Shown: positions 18,493 through 27,679, counted from the stretch's first letter. The stretch is 64,000 bases of DNA from Planctomycetota bacterium (GCA_018242525.1 JAFEBS010000056.1:251202-315201), one strand, 5' to 3'. Notes: generated by a model from the letters alone, not told the origin. Numbers and translations: made by a program.

Positions 18493-18943
18493 CGCACACG
18501 CTTTGAACAGTCCGCGACTGCCTGGCTGACTCGGCGGCGGCGAAGTGACTCTGATTTCAGAACACGCCCGATCTGCCGCTCGGGTTGACGGCCTTGTTGG
18601 GCGATGGAGCGAATTGCCTTTGCCGTTTTTGAAGACTGTTCGGACGCCGACAGACGGTCAATGTGCCGGTTGACGATCAACCGGCCTGCATTCGTTGTTG
18701 TGCCCTTCCCTCCGCTTGAACCGGAGAACTTGAGTCCTACTCACGCGGTGCCGCTTCGACCGTATTTCGATTGAGATTGACAATCAGCGCACGGGGCCCG
18801 AGCAATTGCTCTTCTTTGCGCGGAGTTTCCGCACATTCTTCGCCCTGTCTTGCCTCGGCTATCTCCGGGTCTTTGTGCCCGTGTGAGAATACCTCTTCCC
18901 TCTAGCAAGCGCCGTGCGGCTCACAGTGTCTGTTCCAATGGCG
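18493..18943. other. Non-coding region between convergent genes
   Basis: 451 bases with no supported gene, between the 3' ends of the GGCT-like gene and a minus-strand DUF1549/DUF1553 gene. It contains one copy of the dispersed CTAGC...GCGGCTCAC repeat (18902-18924). No T-rich terminator hairpin was recognised. Confidence 0.45.
18902..18924 (+). repeat. Copy of the dispersed CTAGCGCC/GCGGCTCAC repeat
   Basis: CTAGCAAGCGCC followed by GTGCGGCTCAC matches the core seen at 27978-28000 and three times at 31251-31364, apart from a small insertion. It ends 20 bases before the stop codon of the minus-strand gene. Confidence 0.6.
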
Positions 18944-21900
18944 TCAGTCCAGATACAGACTGACGTTCCCAATCAGCAATGTCTGACTCAGGTCCGCCCA
19001 CGCGCGTGAGACTGCATCTGCATCTTCCTTGTACTCCGCGGTCTGATTCTGCAGGAAGCGAGTGCTGGCAGCCAGCTCCGCGTCAGTGGGTGGGTGACCC
19101 GTCGTCAGCAGGAACAACAGTTCCAGCCGCTCGGAATCACCGGTGGCTTCGCGCTGCACGCGCTGGCCCAGGCTGCGGGCGCGGGCCAGGACGAAATCGG
19201 AATTGAGCAGACTCAGCGACTGCAGTGGCATGGTCGAACGGGGACGCCGAGTGCTGTTAAAGACGATGCTCGGAGCGTCGAAGACCTGCAGCAGGCTCTG
19301 GATTTGGGTTCGCTTCTGCTGCAGATACAGGGAACGGCGGCGACAGCCGGGGTTGTCTTCGGGAACCACCGTTTCACCGGTCCCCGTGCGCGACGTGGCG
19401 ACGTAATGCCCCGACATCCTGTCATCCAGGTCGCCGGAAGCCGCCAGCAGCGCATCCCGGATCGCTTCGGCATCCAGTCGACGGATCGGGAACCGGGACA
19501 GTCGCCGGGCATCCGCGTCCAGTTTCAATTGCCGCTCGTTGGCGGCACTGCTCTGCCGATACGCCGCAGACTGCAGGATGCTGCGGACGACCTGCTTGTT
19601 GCTCCATCCGCAGCGGATGAACCTGGCCGCCAGCCAGTCCAGCAATTCCGGATGAGTCGGCGGGGCGCCGCTGAGTCCGAAGTTGTCGGGTGTGGAGACG
19701 ATTCCCGTGCCGAAATGATGCTGCCAGGTCCGATTCACCTGCACCCGCGCCAGTAGCGCGGCGCGTGGCGAGTCGGCCGCCGTCAACCAGTTGGCAAATC
19801 GCAGTCGCCGCCCGGTTCCTCGCACAGGCTGCGCCAGTTCCGATGCGGGTGGCGCGGAGTCTCCCAGGATGGAATAGCCAGCCGGTTCCACCAGTTCGCC
19901 AGGCGTGTGGTAATTGCCGCGCAGCAGAACGTGGACTGGTGGAGGTGAATCCACGACGTCTGTCGTCCAGGCCAGCGCACCGGGACGCGATGATCCCAGC
20001 GCAGCCTTCTTCTTCTGAAGATCATCCAACGGGCCACGCCGAGTCTTGAGCTCCTTTAAGAACCCGGCCATCGGATCACCTGGATCTTCCGGCGAGAAGG
20101 ATTCCACCACGACGTTGTCGACGATAAAGCTGCGATCGCAGCAGTATTCAAAGCCGAATCCACCATCGGGCAGATCGGTCGATTCCAAGGTGATCGTCTT
20201 CTCTTCGACCTGCCAGTCAATCAGGTGCTGCAGCAGGAATTTGCCGTCTCCCGAGTTGGTGACACGGATGCCGTAGTTGCGTCCGGGAACGTACCCCGTT
20301 GTCCCCAGGACGCCAACAGGCCGCGAATCGGTCCCGGGATAATCGACGAACACCGCAGTGCTCGACGAGGGATGTCCATCCACCAGGATATTCCCGCCCG
20401 CGGTCAGGCTGTTGTCGTTGAAATCATGGGTCGCAAGGAAATACCCGATTCGCTCGGCGGGCTTGGACGTGCCGACATGATGATCGATCAGATCAAACGT
20501 GACCTGCACGGTGGCTCCGACAATTTCGGGCGTCCAATCGATCGGATCGCGTGTCGACAGCCACTTGTCGCCGCCCGGGCCACCTTCAATCACCTCCAGC
20601 CGTCCATCCACAATGATCGCCCCGGGAGCTTCGCGTGAATTGACGTGCACGGCCGCGGTTCCTCCGGGGGCATCGTCACCCGGAGCGGTATTGCTCCATT
20701 TGTCGGCGAGTGATTCCGGTGTGCCGTCGAAAGCATCCGCGAACACGAGCTTGCCGCGCGGTCGATGCTGTCGAACCCAGTCGCTGATTTCCTGCGACAG
20801 TCGACCAATCTCGGCATCCGTCCCGGCCACCGACTGCTGCCAGGCTTCAAACTCGCCGGGCAGACTGGCATAGACGAATCGGTTGTTCGGCTTGACCCAC
20901 TGTTCCGGCGGGAAGGCGGGGATGAGCACCGCCTGCAGACTGTAGTAATCGCGCTGCGTCAACGGTTCAAACTTGTGGTCGTGACACTTCGCGCATTGAA
21001 TCGTCAGGCCCAGCAGGCCCGTGGAGACGTTTTGCATGGCCGTCTCCAGGACCGTGTATCGATCGACCCGGACTTCATCGGGGTTGCCATCGCTTTCCCC
21101 CGTGCCATCCTGACCGCACCGCAAGTAGAACGTCGCCTCCAGCATTTCAATGCGGCGGGCCGGATCGAGCAACCCGGGGAAAACGGGGTCTGACCCTTCA
21201 GTTGGCGCAGCCAGATCGGCGGTGCCTCCGTTCTTGACTGTTAATCCGGCGAGTTCGTCGCCCGCGATCTGTTCACGCAGGAACTGATCAAACGGCAGGT
21301 CGGCATTCAGGGCGCGCACGACATAGTCCCGGTAGCGAAACGCCAGCGGTCGATCACTGTCCGCACTGAAATAGCCATTCGAATCGGCATATCCGGCCGC
21401 ATCCAGCCAGACCTTGCCAAACCGCTCGCCCCAATGCGGCGACGCCAGGTATCGATCGACCATCCGTTCATAGGCGTCCAAATGTTCATCCGCCAGGAAT
21501 TCGGCGATTTCCTCGGGAGTTGGCGGCAGGCCGGTGACGTCGAAACTGACTCGGCGAATCAATGTGGCCCCGTCGGCCTGCGGTGACAACGTCAAACCGT
21601 CTCGCCCCAGATCCGCGACCAGGAACTGGTCGATCGCCGAATCGACCAGTGGCGTGAGGTCAACGTTCGACGGCCCGACTGCAACTGACGGTAGTTTTTG
21701 AAACGCCCAATGATCAGCATCGTTCGCTCGACCGTCACGTTTCAGCCCGGGAGTCCCCGCAACAATCCAGCGTTTCAGCAACTCCTTTTCGACAGCAGAC
21801 AGCGGCATCTCGGGCGGCATCTCATCGGACTCGACCCGCTGCCAGATCAAGCTGGCTTCCGCGTCGTGCGGAACAACGGCGGCTCCCTGCTTGCCACCCC

Positions 21901-22084
21901 GACTGATGGCTCCCGCCGTCGCCAGGTTCAGCTTTCCTTCTTGTTTCGTCGGTCCATGACATTTCACACAGTGCCGCTTGAGCAACGGAGTGATATCACG
22001 TTCCCACTGCGGAACTTCGTCCGCGGCCCGAACCGTGAGTCCGCTGCACAGAACAAGCACTATCGGAAGTGATCCGCCACGCAT
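18944..22084 (-). CDS. Planctomycete cytochrome c / DUF1549 / DUF1553 protein with LamG-like insert
   Basis: 1046 residues from the ATG at 22084, which follows GAGG at a 6-base spacing and gives the signal peptide MRGGSLPIVLVLCSGLTVRA; longer starts at 22144 or 22135 are open. Domains: PSCyt1 with CVKCHGPT; DUF1549 (LIRRVSFDVTGLPPTPEEI, ASPHWGERFGKVWLDAAGYA, IQCAKCHDHKFEPLT); an insert of about 250 residues resembling a concanavalin/LamG jelly roll (GKLVFADAFDGTPESL, GFGFEYCCDRSFIVDNVVVE); and DUF1553 (RVQVNRTWQHHFGTGIV, PLQSLSLLNSDFVL). No DUF1501 partner adjoins it. A repeat-like element lies in frame at 21176-21199. Secreted. Confidence 0.92.
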   Translation of the reverse strand: MRGGSLPIVLVLCSGLTVRAADEVPQWERDITPLLKRHCVKCHGPTKQEGKLNLATAGAISRGGKQGAAVVPHDAEASLIWQRVESDEMPPEMPLSAVEKELLKRWIVAGTPGLKRDGRANDADHWAFQKLPSVAVGPSNVDLTPLVDSAIDQFLVADLGRDGLTLSPQADGATLIRRVSFDVTGLPPTPEEIAEFLADEHLDAYERMVDRYLASPHWGERFGKVWLDAAGYADSNGYFSADSDRPLAFRYRDYVVRALNADLPFDQFLREQIAGDELAGLTVKNGGTADLAAPTEGSDPVFPGLLDPARRIEMLEATFYLRCGQDGTGESDGNPDEVRVDRYTVLETAMQNVSTGLLGLTIQCAKCHDHKFEPLTQRDYYSLQAVLIPAFPPEQWVKPNNRFVYASLPGEFEAWQQSVAGTDAEIGRLSQEISDWVRQHRPRGKLVFADAFDGTPESLADKWSNTAPGDDAPGGTAAVHVNSREAPGAIIVDGRLEVIEGGPGGDKWLSTRDPIDWTPEIVGATVQVTFDLIDHHVGTSKPAERIGYFLATHDFNDNSLTAGGNILVDGHPSSSTAVFVDYPGTDSRPVGVLGTTGYVPGRNYGIRVTNSGDGKFLLQHLIDWQVEEKTITLESTDLPDGGFGFEYCCDRSFIVDNVVVESFSPEDPGDPMAGFLKELKTRRGPLDDLQKKKAALGSSRPGALAWTTDVVDSPPPVHVLLRGNYHTPGELVEPAGYSILGDSAPPASELAQPVRGTGRRLRFANWLTAADSPRAALLARVQVNRTWQHHFGTGIVSTPDNFGLSGAPPTHPELLDWLAARFIRCGWSNKQVVRSILQSAAYRQSSAANERQLKLDADARRLSRFPIRRLDAEAIRDALLAASGDLDDRMSGHYVATSRTGTGETVVPEDNPGCRRRSLYLQQKRTQIQSLLQVFDAPSIVFNSTRRPRSTMPLQSLSLLNSDFVLARARSLGQRVQREATGDSERLELLFLLTTGHPPTDAELAASTRFLQNQTAEYKEDADAVSRAWADLSQTLLIGNVSLYLD
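21176..21199. repeat. Repeat-like element inside a coding region
   Basis: GGGGAAAACGGGGTCTGACC followed by CTTC lies in frame in the DUF1549/DUF1553 gene, encoding EGSDPVFP on the minus strand. It closely resembles the intergenic GGAAAAGGGGCACTGACC plus CTTT at 11037-11058. Confidence 0.4.
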
Positions 22085-22207
22085 GACCATCCTCGCGAGC
22101 CAACCCGGAATCGAACGAACTGAGTTTCTTCTCATGCGTTCCATGATTACGATCTTGCGAGTTCGATGCGAGGAAACTCTGTCAGATTCTTACCAGGGAG
22201 TGCCCGG

Positions 22208-23866
22208 ATGCTGTGCCAAGCCAGGTTCATTTGTCTGTTCATCCTGTTGCTGACAGGGACCGCTCTGCAGGCCGCCGAGCCGATTGACTTGGGAGGCGTG
22301 ACTGAACTACACCAGATGATCCCGATGCGTGACGGGGTCAAACTGTCCGCCTACATCTACACGCCGCCGGGGACCGGCCCCTGGCCTGTGATCCTTGAAC
22401 AGCGTTATGCCAACGCGAATGATCCAAATACGAAGAAATGGTTCGCCAAACTCGCCAGCGGTGGATATGTCACGGTCCTCGCCAACTTCCGCGGAAGCCA
22501 GTTGTCCGAAGGGGTCTGGCGTGGTTACCGGCATCTGGCCTGGGGTGAACAGCAGGATGGGTATGACCTGGTCGAATGGCTCGCCGCGCAGCCGTGGTCG
22601 ACGGGAAAGATCGGCACGTTTGGCAGTTCGCAGGCGGGGTTCGCTCAGAACTTTCTGGCGGTGACAGAGCCTCCTCACCTGGTGGCTCAGTACATGATCG
22701 ACACCGGCCTGAGCCTGTACCACGAGGGATATCGCATCGGTGGGATCACGCGTCCCGAGCGATTCAAGGGGATGGACAAAGTCGCCCGCGTTCCGGAACA
22801 CAACCGGGAACTGATGGACGAGTGGTTCCGGCATCCCACGTTTGACAGTTATTGGGCCGATGAAGACTGCAGCCGCTATTTCGACAAGATGAACGTCCCG
22901 TGTTTCACGGTGGGAAGCTGGTACGACTTCATGTGCGTCGGTTCCGTCGACAGTTACATCGGACGGCAGCACCGCGGCGGCCCGAATTCCATCGGCACTC
23001 AGCAACTGCTGATCGGTCCGTGGTTGCACGGTCGGATCAAGGACACGAAAAAATCCAACGAGATGGAGTACCCCGAAAACGCCAGGTTCGCGATGGAAGC
23101 GCACATCCTGCGCTGGTTCGATTACTATTTGAAGGGGATCGACAACGGAGTCACCAGGGACCCGACCGTGCGCTACTACGTCATGGGAGCCCTCGGCGAA
23201 TCGGGCGCGCCTGGCAATGAATGGCGAACGGCCGGTGACTGGCCGATCCCGGTGAAGCTGACTCCGCTGTATCTGCACGCGGACAAGACGCTGACTCCGA
23301 AAATGCCGTCGTCAGACGATGCCACTGTCAACTGGCTGGCCGATCCGTTGCATCCCGCCTCGATTCCAACGATCGCCTTTCCCGGTGCCAAGGATGCTCG
23401 CGAATTCGAATCTCATCCCGAAGTACGAACCTTTACGACCCCGATCCTGGCCGAACCGGTGGAATGGACGGGCAAAGTGCAGGCGGAACTCTACGTCTCT
23501 TCATCCGCCCGCGACACGGATTTCATCGTTCGGATCAGCGACGTTTACCCGGACGGCCGCTCGATCCTGATCATGGATTACGTCCGCCGCGCCCGCTATC
23601 GCGACGGCTACGAACAGGAAGTCTTCATGAGCCCGGGCAAAATTTACAAGGTCGCGTTTGACGTGGGGTGGTTGAGTCAGAACTTTAACAAGGGACACCG
23701 GATTCGCGTCACCGTGGCCAGCACGGGAGCCCCGTTTTACGAACCCAACCCGAACACGGATGAACCCCTGACGATCGACTTTCCGAAGAACGCAGTCGTG
23801 GCCAGGAACACCTTGTACGTCAACAAGCACAATGCGTCACGAATCCTGGCGCCGGTTGTGAAGTGA
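22208..23866 (+). CDS. CocE/NonD-family alpha/beta hydrolase (X-Pro dipeptidyl-peptidase-like)
   Basis: 552 residues from the ATG at 22208, which follows GGGAG and gives the signal peptide ARFICLFILLLTGTALQA; an ATG at 22166 is also open. The N-terminal hydrolase domain has MIPMRDGVKLSAYIYTP, the nucleophile elbow GTFGSSQAGF (Ser in GSSQAG, where the family usually has GxSYxG), WADEDCSRYFDKMNVPCFTV and the His-containing IGPWLHGRIKDT. The C-terminal jelly-roll domain (RISDVYPDGRSILI, KGHRIRVTVAST) is typical of CocE and X-prolyl dipeptidyl aminopeptidases. It cleaves esters or peptides outside the cytoplasm; substrate unknown. Confidence 0.9.
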   Translation: MLCQARFICLFILLLTGTALQAAEPIDLGGVTELHQMIPMRDGVKLSAYIYTPPGTGPWPVILEQRYANANDPNTKKWFAKLASGGYVTVLANFRGSQLSEGVWRGYRHLAWGEQQDGYDLVEWLAAQPWSTGKIGTFGSSQAGFAQNFLAVTEPPHLVAQYMIDTGLSLYHEGYRIGGITRPERFKGMDKVARVPEHNRELMDEWFRHPTFDSYWADEDCSRYFDKMNVPCFTVGSWYDFMCVGSVDSYIGRQHRGGPNSIGTQQLLIGPWLHGRIKDTKKSNEMEYPENARFAMEAHILRWFDYYLKGIDNGVTRDPTVRYYVMGALGESGAPGNEWRTAGDWPIPVKLTPLYLHADKTLTPKMPSSDDATVNWLADPLHPASIPTIAFPGAKDAREFESHPEVRTFTTPILAEPVEWTGKVQAELYVSSSARDTDFIVRISDVYPDGRSILIMDYVRRARYRDGYEQEVFMSPGKIYKVAFDVGWLSQNFNKGHRIRVTVASTGAPFYEPNPNTDEPLTIDFPKNAVVARNTLYVNKHNASRILAPVVK

Positions 23867-23901
23867 GCCGGGAATCGACACACGAACTCCAGCGAAGGGC
23901 C

Positions 23902-24267
23902 ATGATGCCAACGTTGATTTCCGCCCCAACCCTGATCACGGCCGCGGGTAACAAGCCCAAGGTGATTCGCGAATACATCGGCCGGGTCAACTCGCAGACG
24001 AACGCGGTGAGCGTCGCCCATATGACCAGCCCGTCGGGCTGGGTGGAACCCGGCCAGCGTCCCGAGTTCGACGAATACACGCTGGTCCTGAAAGGCGTGC
24101 TGCGAGTGGAACACGCCGACGGAGTCCTCGAAGTCCAGGCCGGCCAGGCGATCATCACTCATGCGGGAGAATGGGTCCGCTACAGCACTCCCGGCCTTGA
24201 GGGAGCGGACTACGTTGCCATTTGTCTCCCAGCGTTCGCGATGGACACCGTCCACCGTGACGAGTGA
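23902..24267 (+). CDS. Small cupin-domain protein
   Basis: About 121 residues; ATGs at 23902 and 23905 follow GAAGGG, and an upstream GTG at 23863 would overlap the hydrolase stop. It is a single beta-barrel cupin: PGQRPEFDEYTLVLKGVLRV contains the acidic/Glu part of motif 1, although the usual His-X-His pair is missing, and GQAIITHAGEWVRYSTP supplies the His of motif 2. Metal binding is therefore uncertain. Spacing to the upstream hydrolase (35 bases) suggests co-transcription. Function unknown. Confidence 0.8.
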   Translation: MMPTLISAPTLITAAGNKPKVIREYIGRVNSQTNAVSVAHMTSPSGWVEPGQRPEFDEYTLVLKGVLRVEHADGVLEVQAGQAIITHAGEWVRYSTPGLEGADYVAICLPAFAMDTVHRDE

Positions 24268-24723
24268 TTCAGTGGTGAGCGAATCGATCGCGAAATCGTC
24301 GCGCGTCACTTCAACGTCAGAATTGCTCGGCCAAAGAATGCCCTGAGGCGCTTCAAGTAAACTTGAAACGCCCCAGGAACATACTGTTCTGCAAGTGCGG
24401 GCCAACGCGTGCAGACAGCGGGTCCATTATTGCTTATTTCCTGCGAACGGAAAGTACGCAACAAGTATTCTTTCGGGAATTCTCAAAAGTTCAAGGAACC
24501 TTTAGATTGGCAACCTCTGCGTTTACTCCGATCAGCATACGATTTGCGTCAAACTGATTCAAGTGATGAAAACTGCTGTGTCAATCGAATCCAGGTCGAC
24601 CGGCTCTGAATCGATCGTTGCCGACAGACTCCATCCGGAGTGGACATCCGGTTACACTTCACCATTCCGGTTTGCGGGGGCCCCCCGAAACCATGCCCTA
24701 CTCCCGATTTTTAGCAGTTGCTC
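24268..24723. other. Intergenic region upstream of panB
   Basis: 456 bases without a supported gene; short open frames exist but encode no recognisable protein. Just upstream of panB a very GC-rich near-palindrome (24669-24692, GGTTTGCGGGGGC then CCCCCGAAACC) would form a stable hairpin about 30 bases before the start codon, so it may sit in the panB leader or end an upstream transcript. No promoter boxes were assigned. Confidence 0.4.
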
Positions 24724-25539
24724 ATGACTGAACTCGCATCCAGCAAGACCAACCCCATTATGACGGTTCCGAGGTTTGCCGCCGCCAAGGGACGCGGCCA
24801 GAAGATCTCTATGGTCACCGCCTACGACTTTCTATGGGCCGAGATCTTCGACCAGGCGGGGGTCGATTCCATCCTGGTCGGCGACTCACTGGGGATGGTT
24901 GTGCAGGGGCGTTCAACCACACTGCCGGTCACCCTCGACCAGATGATTTATCATGGCGAGATGGTAGCGCGGGCAGTCAAACGGGCGCTCGTGATTGTCG
25001 ATTTGCCGTTTATGAGTTACCAGGTCAGTCCCGCTCAAGCGGTGGAAAACGCCGGTCGAATCCTCAAGGAAACCGGGGCCGCGGCCGTCAAGCTGGAAGG
25101 TGGAGTTCACCAGGCAGCCACAATTCAAGCGTTGTCCGCAGCAGATATTCCTGTCATGGCGCATGTGGGAATGCGTCCGCAGTCCGTTCGCAAATACGGA
25201 GCCATGTCGAAGGTGCAGCGTGACGAAGTCGGCCTGATGGCCGATGCTCAAGCTGCGGAAGCGGCAGGCGCGTTTGGAATTGTTCTGGAATTGATTCCTC
25301 AGGCTGTGGCCCGCCGGATCACAGCAGAGATTTCGATTCCGACGATCGGAATCGGCGCTGGCCCCGGATGCGACGGCCAGGTCTTGGTGAGCTGTGATAT
25401 GCTCGGGCTGTCGGGCTTTCAGCCCAAGTTCCTGAAGCAATACGCCGACTTGAGAGAAGTGGTCCTGTCCGCCACCCGCCAGTACGTGCGGGAGGTTGGC
25501 GACGGCACATTCCCCGATCCGGCACATTCGCATGATTAA
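24724..25539 (+). CDS. panB: 3-methyl-2-oxobutanoate hydroxymethyltransferase
   Basis: 271 residues from the ATG at 24724. The enzyme makes ketopantoate from alpha-ketoisovalerate and 5,10-methylene-THF, the first committed step of pantothenate/CoA synthesis. Family signatures are complete: KISMVTAYDFLWAEIFDQAG, SILVGDSLGMVVQG (the Asp coordinates Mg), DLPFMSYQ, AAAVKLEGG, IPVMAHVGMRPQSV, and FGIVLELIP with the catalytic Glu, then TIGIGAGPGCDGQVLV. Cytoplasmic TIM barrel that forms a decamer in known cases. panC is not adjacent; the lipoate genes follow 130 bases later. Confidence 0.96.
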   Translation: MTELASSKTNPIMTVPRFAAAKGRGQKISMVTAYDFLWAEIFDQAGVDSILVGDSLGMVVQGRSTTLPVTLDQMIYHGEMVARAVKRALVIVDLPFMSYQVSPAQAVENAGRILKETGAAAVKLEGGVHQAATIQALSAADIPVMAHVGMRPQSVRKYGAMSKVQRDEVGLMADAQAAEAAGAFGIVLELIPQAVARRITAEISIPTIGIGAGPGCDGQVLVSCDMLGLSGFQPKFLKQYADLREVVLSATRQYVREVGDGTFPDPAHSHD

Positions 25540-25668
25540 ATCATAGCGGACCGCGTTCTGACGATGCTTGAGGGGTGTGTGCGGGTGAGTGCCCCATTGT
25601 CCCGAATTGACCATTCCAGTAAACTTGACCTGTCGCTGATTGCTTTGTGATCAGCAGTTGCCGATTTG

Positions 25669-26445
25669 ATGATACCTGCCTGGACAACCCCCGCCACAAT
25701 GGCTGACACGACGACAAATTGGGAGCACATCACCCGAGGATCGTCGGCGCTGGAAGTGTTCCTCCTGGGCAAGGTGGACTTTGCGTCTGCATTGGAATTG
25801 CAGGCGCGGTTGGTGGATCAGATCGCTGACCGGGCGGACACGCACGGAATTGTTCTGGTCTGTGAACATCCCCCCGCGATCAGTATTGGCCGTGAAGGCA
25901 GCTTCGCCGACGTCCTGGTCGAACGGGAAGAACTGATTGCCCGGCAATTGGAAATCCGTTGGGTGAACCGCGGGGGTGGCACATTTGTCCACGTCCCGGG
26001 TCAGGTGGCTGTGTATTGCAGCGTCCCTCTGAAGCGACTGAAGCTCGGGGTGATCGAGTATCGACAACGCCTGGAACAGACTCTGCTCGGGTGTGCGGCG
26101 GATCTGGACGTGGATGCCACTGCGGGAACAATCGTTCCCGGAGCTGTTTGCCGGTGCGGTCAGTTTGCGTTCATCGGTGCCGGAGTGCGGGACTGGGTCA
26201 GTCACGGCGGGATGTACGTCAATGTCTCAGTTCCGCCGGACGCGTTGGATCTGGTACGCTGGACACACGGCAATCAACCAGTGACCTCACTGTCCGCTCA
26301 ACGAACGCGTCCGACGGCCATGTCATCGGTTCGCGAAAGTCTGGTTCGACACTTGGCCGAATCGCTCGGTTACGACAGCTACCATTTATATACGGGACAT
26401 CCCCTGCTTCACCGCTCGACGCGAAAGGTTTACGTGTACGCGTAA
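25669..26445 (+). CDS. LipB-like octanoyltransferase homologue lacking both catalytic residues
   Basis: 258 residues from the ATG at 25669 (25699 is an alternative). The fold signature is clear: LVCEHPPAISIGREG, RGGGTFVHVPGQVAVY (equivalent to the LipB RGGxxxxHGPGQ loop, His kept), LKLGVIEYRQRLEQTLL and HGGMYVNVSV. True LipB enzymes use a Lys in a KIxxxG segment and a Cys in a PCG-like segment. Here the aligned segments read GQFAFIG (Gln165 for Lys) and WTHGNQP (no Cys). No Cys occurs after residue 163. So octanoyl transfer by the known mechanism is not expected. Placement before lipA suggests a lipoate-related role, perhaps binding or regulation. Confidence 0.8.
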   Translation: MIPAWTTPATMADTTTNWEHITRGSSALEVFLLGKVDFASALELQARLVDQIADRADTHGIVLVCEHPPAISIGREGSFADVLVEREELIARQLEIRWVNRGGGTFVHVPGQVAVYCSVPLKRLKLGVIEYRQRLEQTLLGCAADLDVDATAGTIVPGAVCRCGQFAFIGAGVRDWVSHGGMYVNVSVPPDALDLVRWTHGNQPVTSLSAQRTRPTAMSSVRESLVRHLAESLGYDSYHLYTGHPLLHRSTRKVYVYA

Positions 26446-26511
26446 TTCGGGCACTCAGAAACATCGAATCGACCGCCTCGCGTCGGTTGGCACTCGAAGG
26501 AATCCTGGTCC

Positions 26512-27417
26512 ATGTCCACCAACCTGTTGAACATTCTTCCCCACGACATCGAAGCGGTTCCGACCCGGCAGAGGTTGCCCAAGTGGCTGCGTCGTCCGTT
26601 ACCACAGGCAGGGATGCAGTTCACGTCCGACGTGATTGCCGACTTGAAGCTGGAAACCGTTTGCGAAAGTGCCAAGTGTCCGAACCGGACCGAATGCTGG
26701 TCGCAACAGACGGCGACATTCATGATTCTGGGGAATGTCTGCACGCGGCCCTGCGGCTTCTGTTCCGTCCCCCGTGGCAAGACGGAAGTCGTGCAGTTGG
26801 ACGAACCCGAACGGGTCGCCGAAGCCGCTCAGCGTCTGGGCTTGAAATACGTCGTCATTACCTCCGTGACCCGCGATGACATGGCTGATGGCGGAGCCAA
26901 CCATTTTTATGAATGTGTGCTGGCTGTGCGGAATCGCACGGGGGCTCGAGTCGAAGTGCTGACTCCGGACTTCAAGGGGAACAGGGCGGCCATTCATCGC
27001 GTCATTGAATCCCGGCCGGACGTCTTCAATCACAATACGGAAACGGTTCCGCGGCTGTATGATCGAGTTCGTCGGAACGCCGAATACCAGCGCACGCTGA
27101 ATCTGCTGAAGCAGGTCAAGGAGGAAGTCCCCCAGATGGTGACGAAGAGCGGACTGATGCTCGGTCTGGGTGAAACCCGTGAAGAATTGCTTGAAGTCTG
27201 TGCCGACCTGCGATCCGTCGGCTGCGACATGCTGACGCTTGGGCAGTATCTGCAACCGACATTGGATCACCTGCCCGTCGAACGGTACCTGCCCCCGGAA
27301 GAATTCGATGAAATTGGTGACCAGGTCCGCAAGCTCGGGTTCAGCATGGTCGCCAGCGGTCCGTTCGTGCGATCCAGTTATCACGCGGGCGAAATGGCGG
27401 ATGTGATCACCGTATGA
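26512..27417 (+). CDS. lipA: Lipoyl synthase (radical SAM)
   Basis: 301 residues, preceded by AAGGAA. It inserts two sulfurs into protein-bound octanoyl groups to make lipoyl cofactor. Both iron-sulfur clusters are intact: the auxiliary cluster cysteines are Cys51, Cys56 and Cys62 (CESAKCPNRTEC) and the radical SAM cysteines are Cys77, Cys81 and Cys84 (CTRPCGFC). TATFMILGNVCTRPC, YVVITSVTRDD, HNTETVPRLY, GLGETREE and the C-terminal serine motif VRSSYHAGEMAD are all canonical. Cytoplasmic. Its stop codon overlaps the start of the lipoyl-domain gene (ATGA), indicating translational coupling. Confidence 0.97.
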   Translation: MSTNLLNILPHDIEAVPTRQRLPKWLRRPLPQAGMQFTSDVIADLKLETVCESAKCPNRTECWSQQTATFMILGNVCTRPCGFCSVPRGKTEVVQLDEPERVAEAAQRLGLKYVVITSVTRDDMADGGANHFYECVLAVRNRTGARVEVLTPDFKGNRAAIHRVIESRPDVFNHNTETVPRLYDRVRRNAEYQRTLNLLKQVKEEVPQMVTKSGLMLGLGETREELLEVCADLRSVGCDMLTLGQYLQPTLDHLPVERYLPPEEFDEIGDQVRKLGFSMVASGPFVRSSYHAGEMADVITV

Positions 27418-27674
27418 CTGCCGAATCGCCGCTCACCCGCATCCCAATCACCGTCCCGGACCTGGGGAGTGGTACCGAATCGATCCGCATCAGTGCATGG
27501 CTGATGGATCTCGGACAAACCGTCATTGCGGGCGACCCGGTTGTGGAAGTTCTGCTGCCGGGAATCACGTTCGATATTCAGACGACGCACACCGGTGTGC
27601 TGGTCGAGATCTCCAGGGTGGTCGACGCGAGCGTCCAACCCGGCGATGTTGTGGGGTGGATTGCGCCCGAATGA
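27414..27674 (+). CDS. Free-standing lipoyl/biotinyl-like domain without an acceptor lysine
   Basis: 86 residues, one hammerhead domain: IPITVPDLGSGTESIRISAW, then VIAGDPVVEVLLPGITFDI, GVLVEISRVVDASVQPGD and VVGWIAP. In lipoyl domains the hairpin turn reads EVETDKA with the modified Lys at its tip. Here the turn is EVLLPGI, with Gly50 in the Lys position, and the whole protein contains no lysine. It therefore cannot carry lipoate or biotin by the usual amide link. The ATGA overlap with lipA shows coupling. Possible roles are a docking or decoy module for lipoate enzymes, or a partner of the LipB-like protein; both are inference. Confidence 0.85.
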   Translation: MTAESPLTRIPITVPDLGSGTESIRISAWLMDLGQTVIAGDPVVEVLLPGITFDIQTTHTGVLVEISRVVDASVQPGDVVGWIAPE

Positions 27675-27679
27675 CGCCA

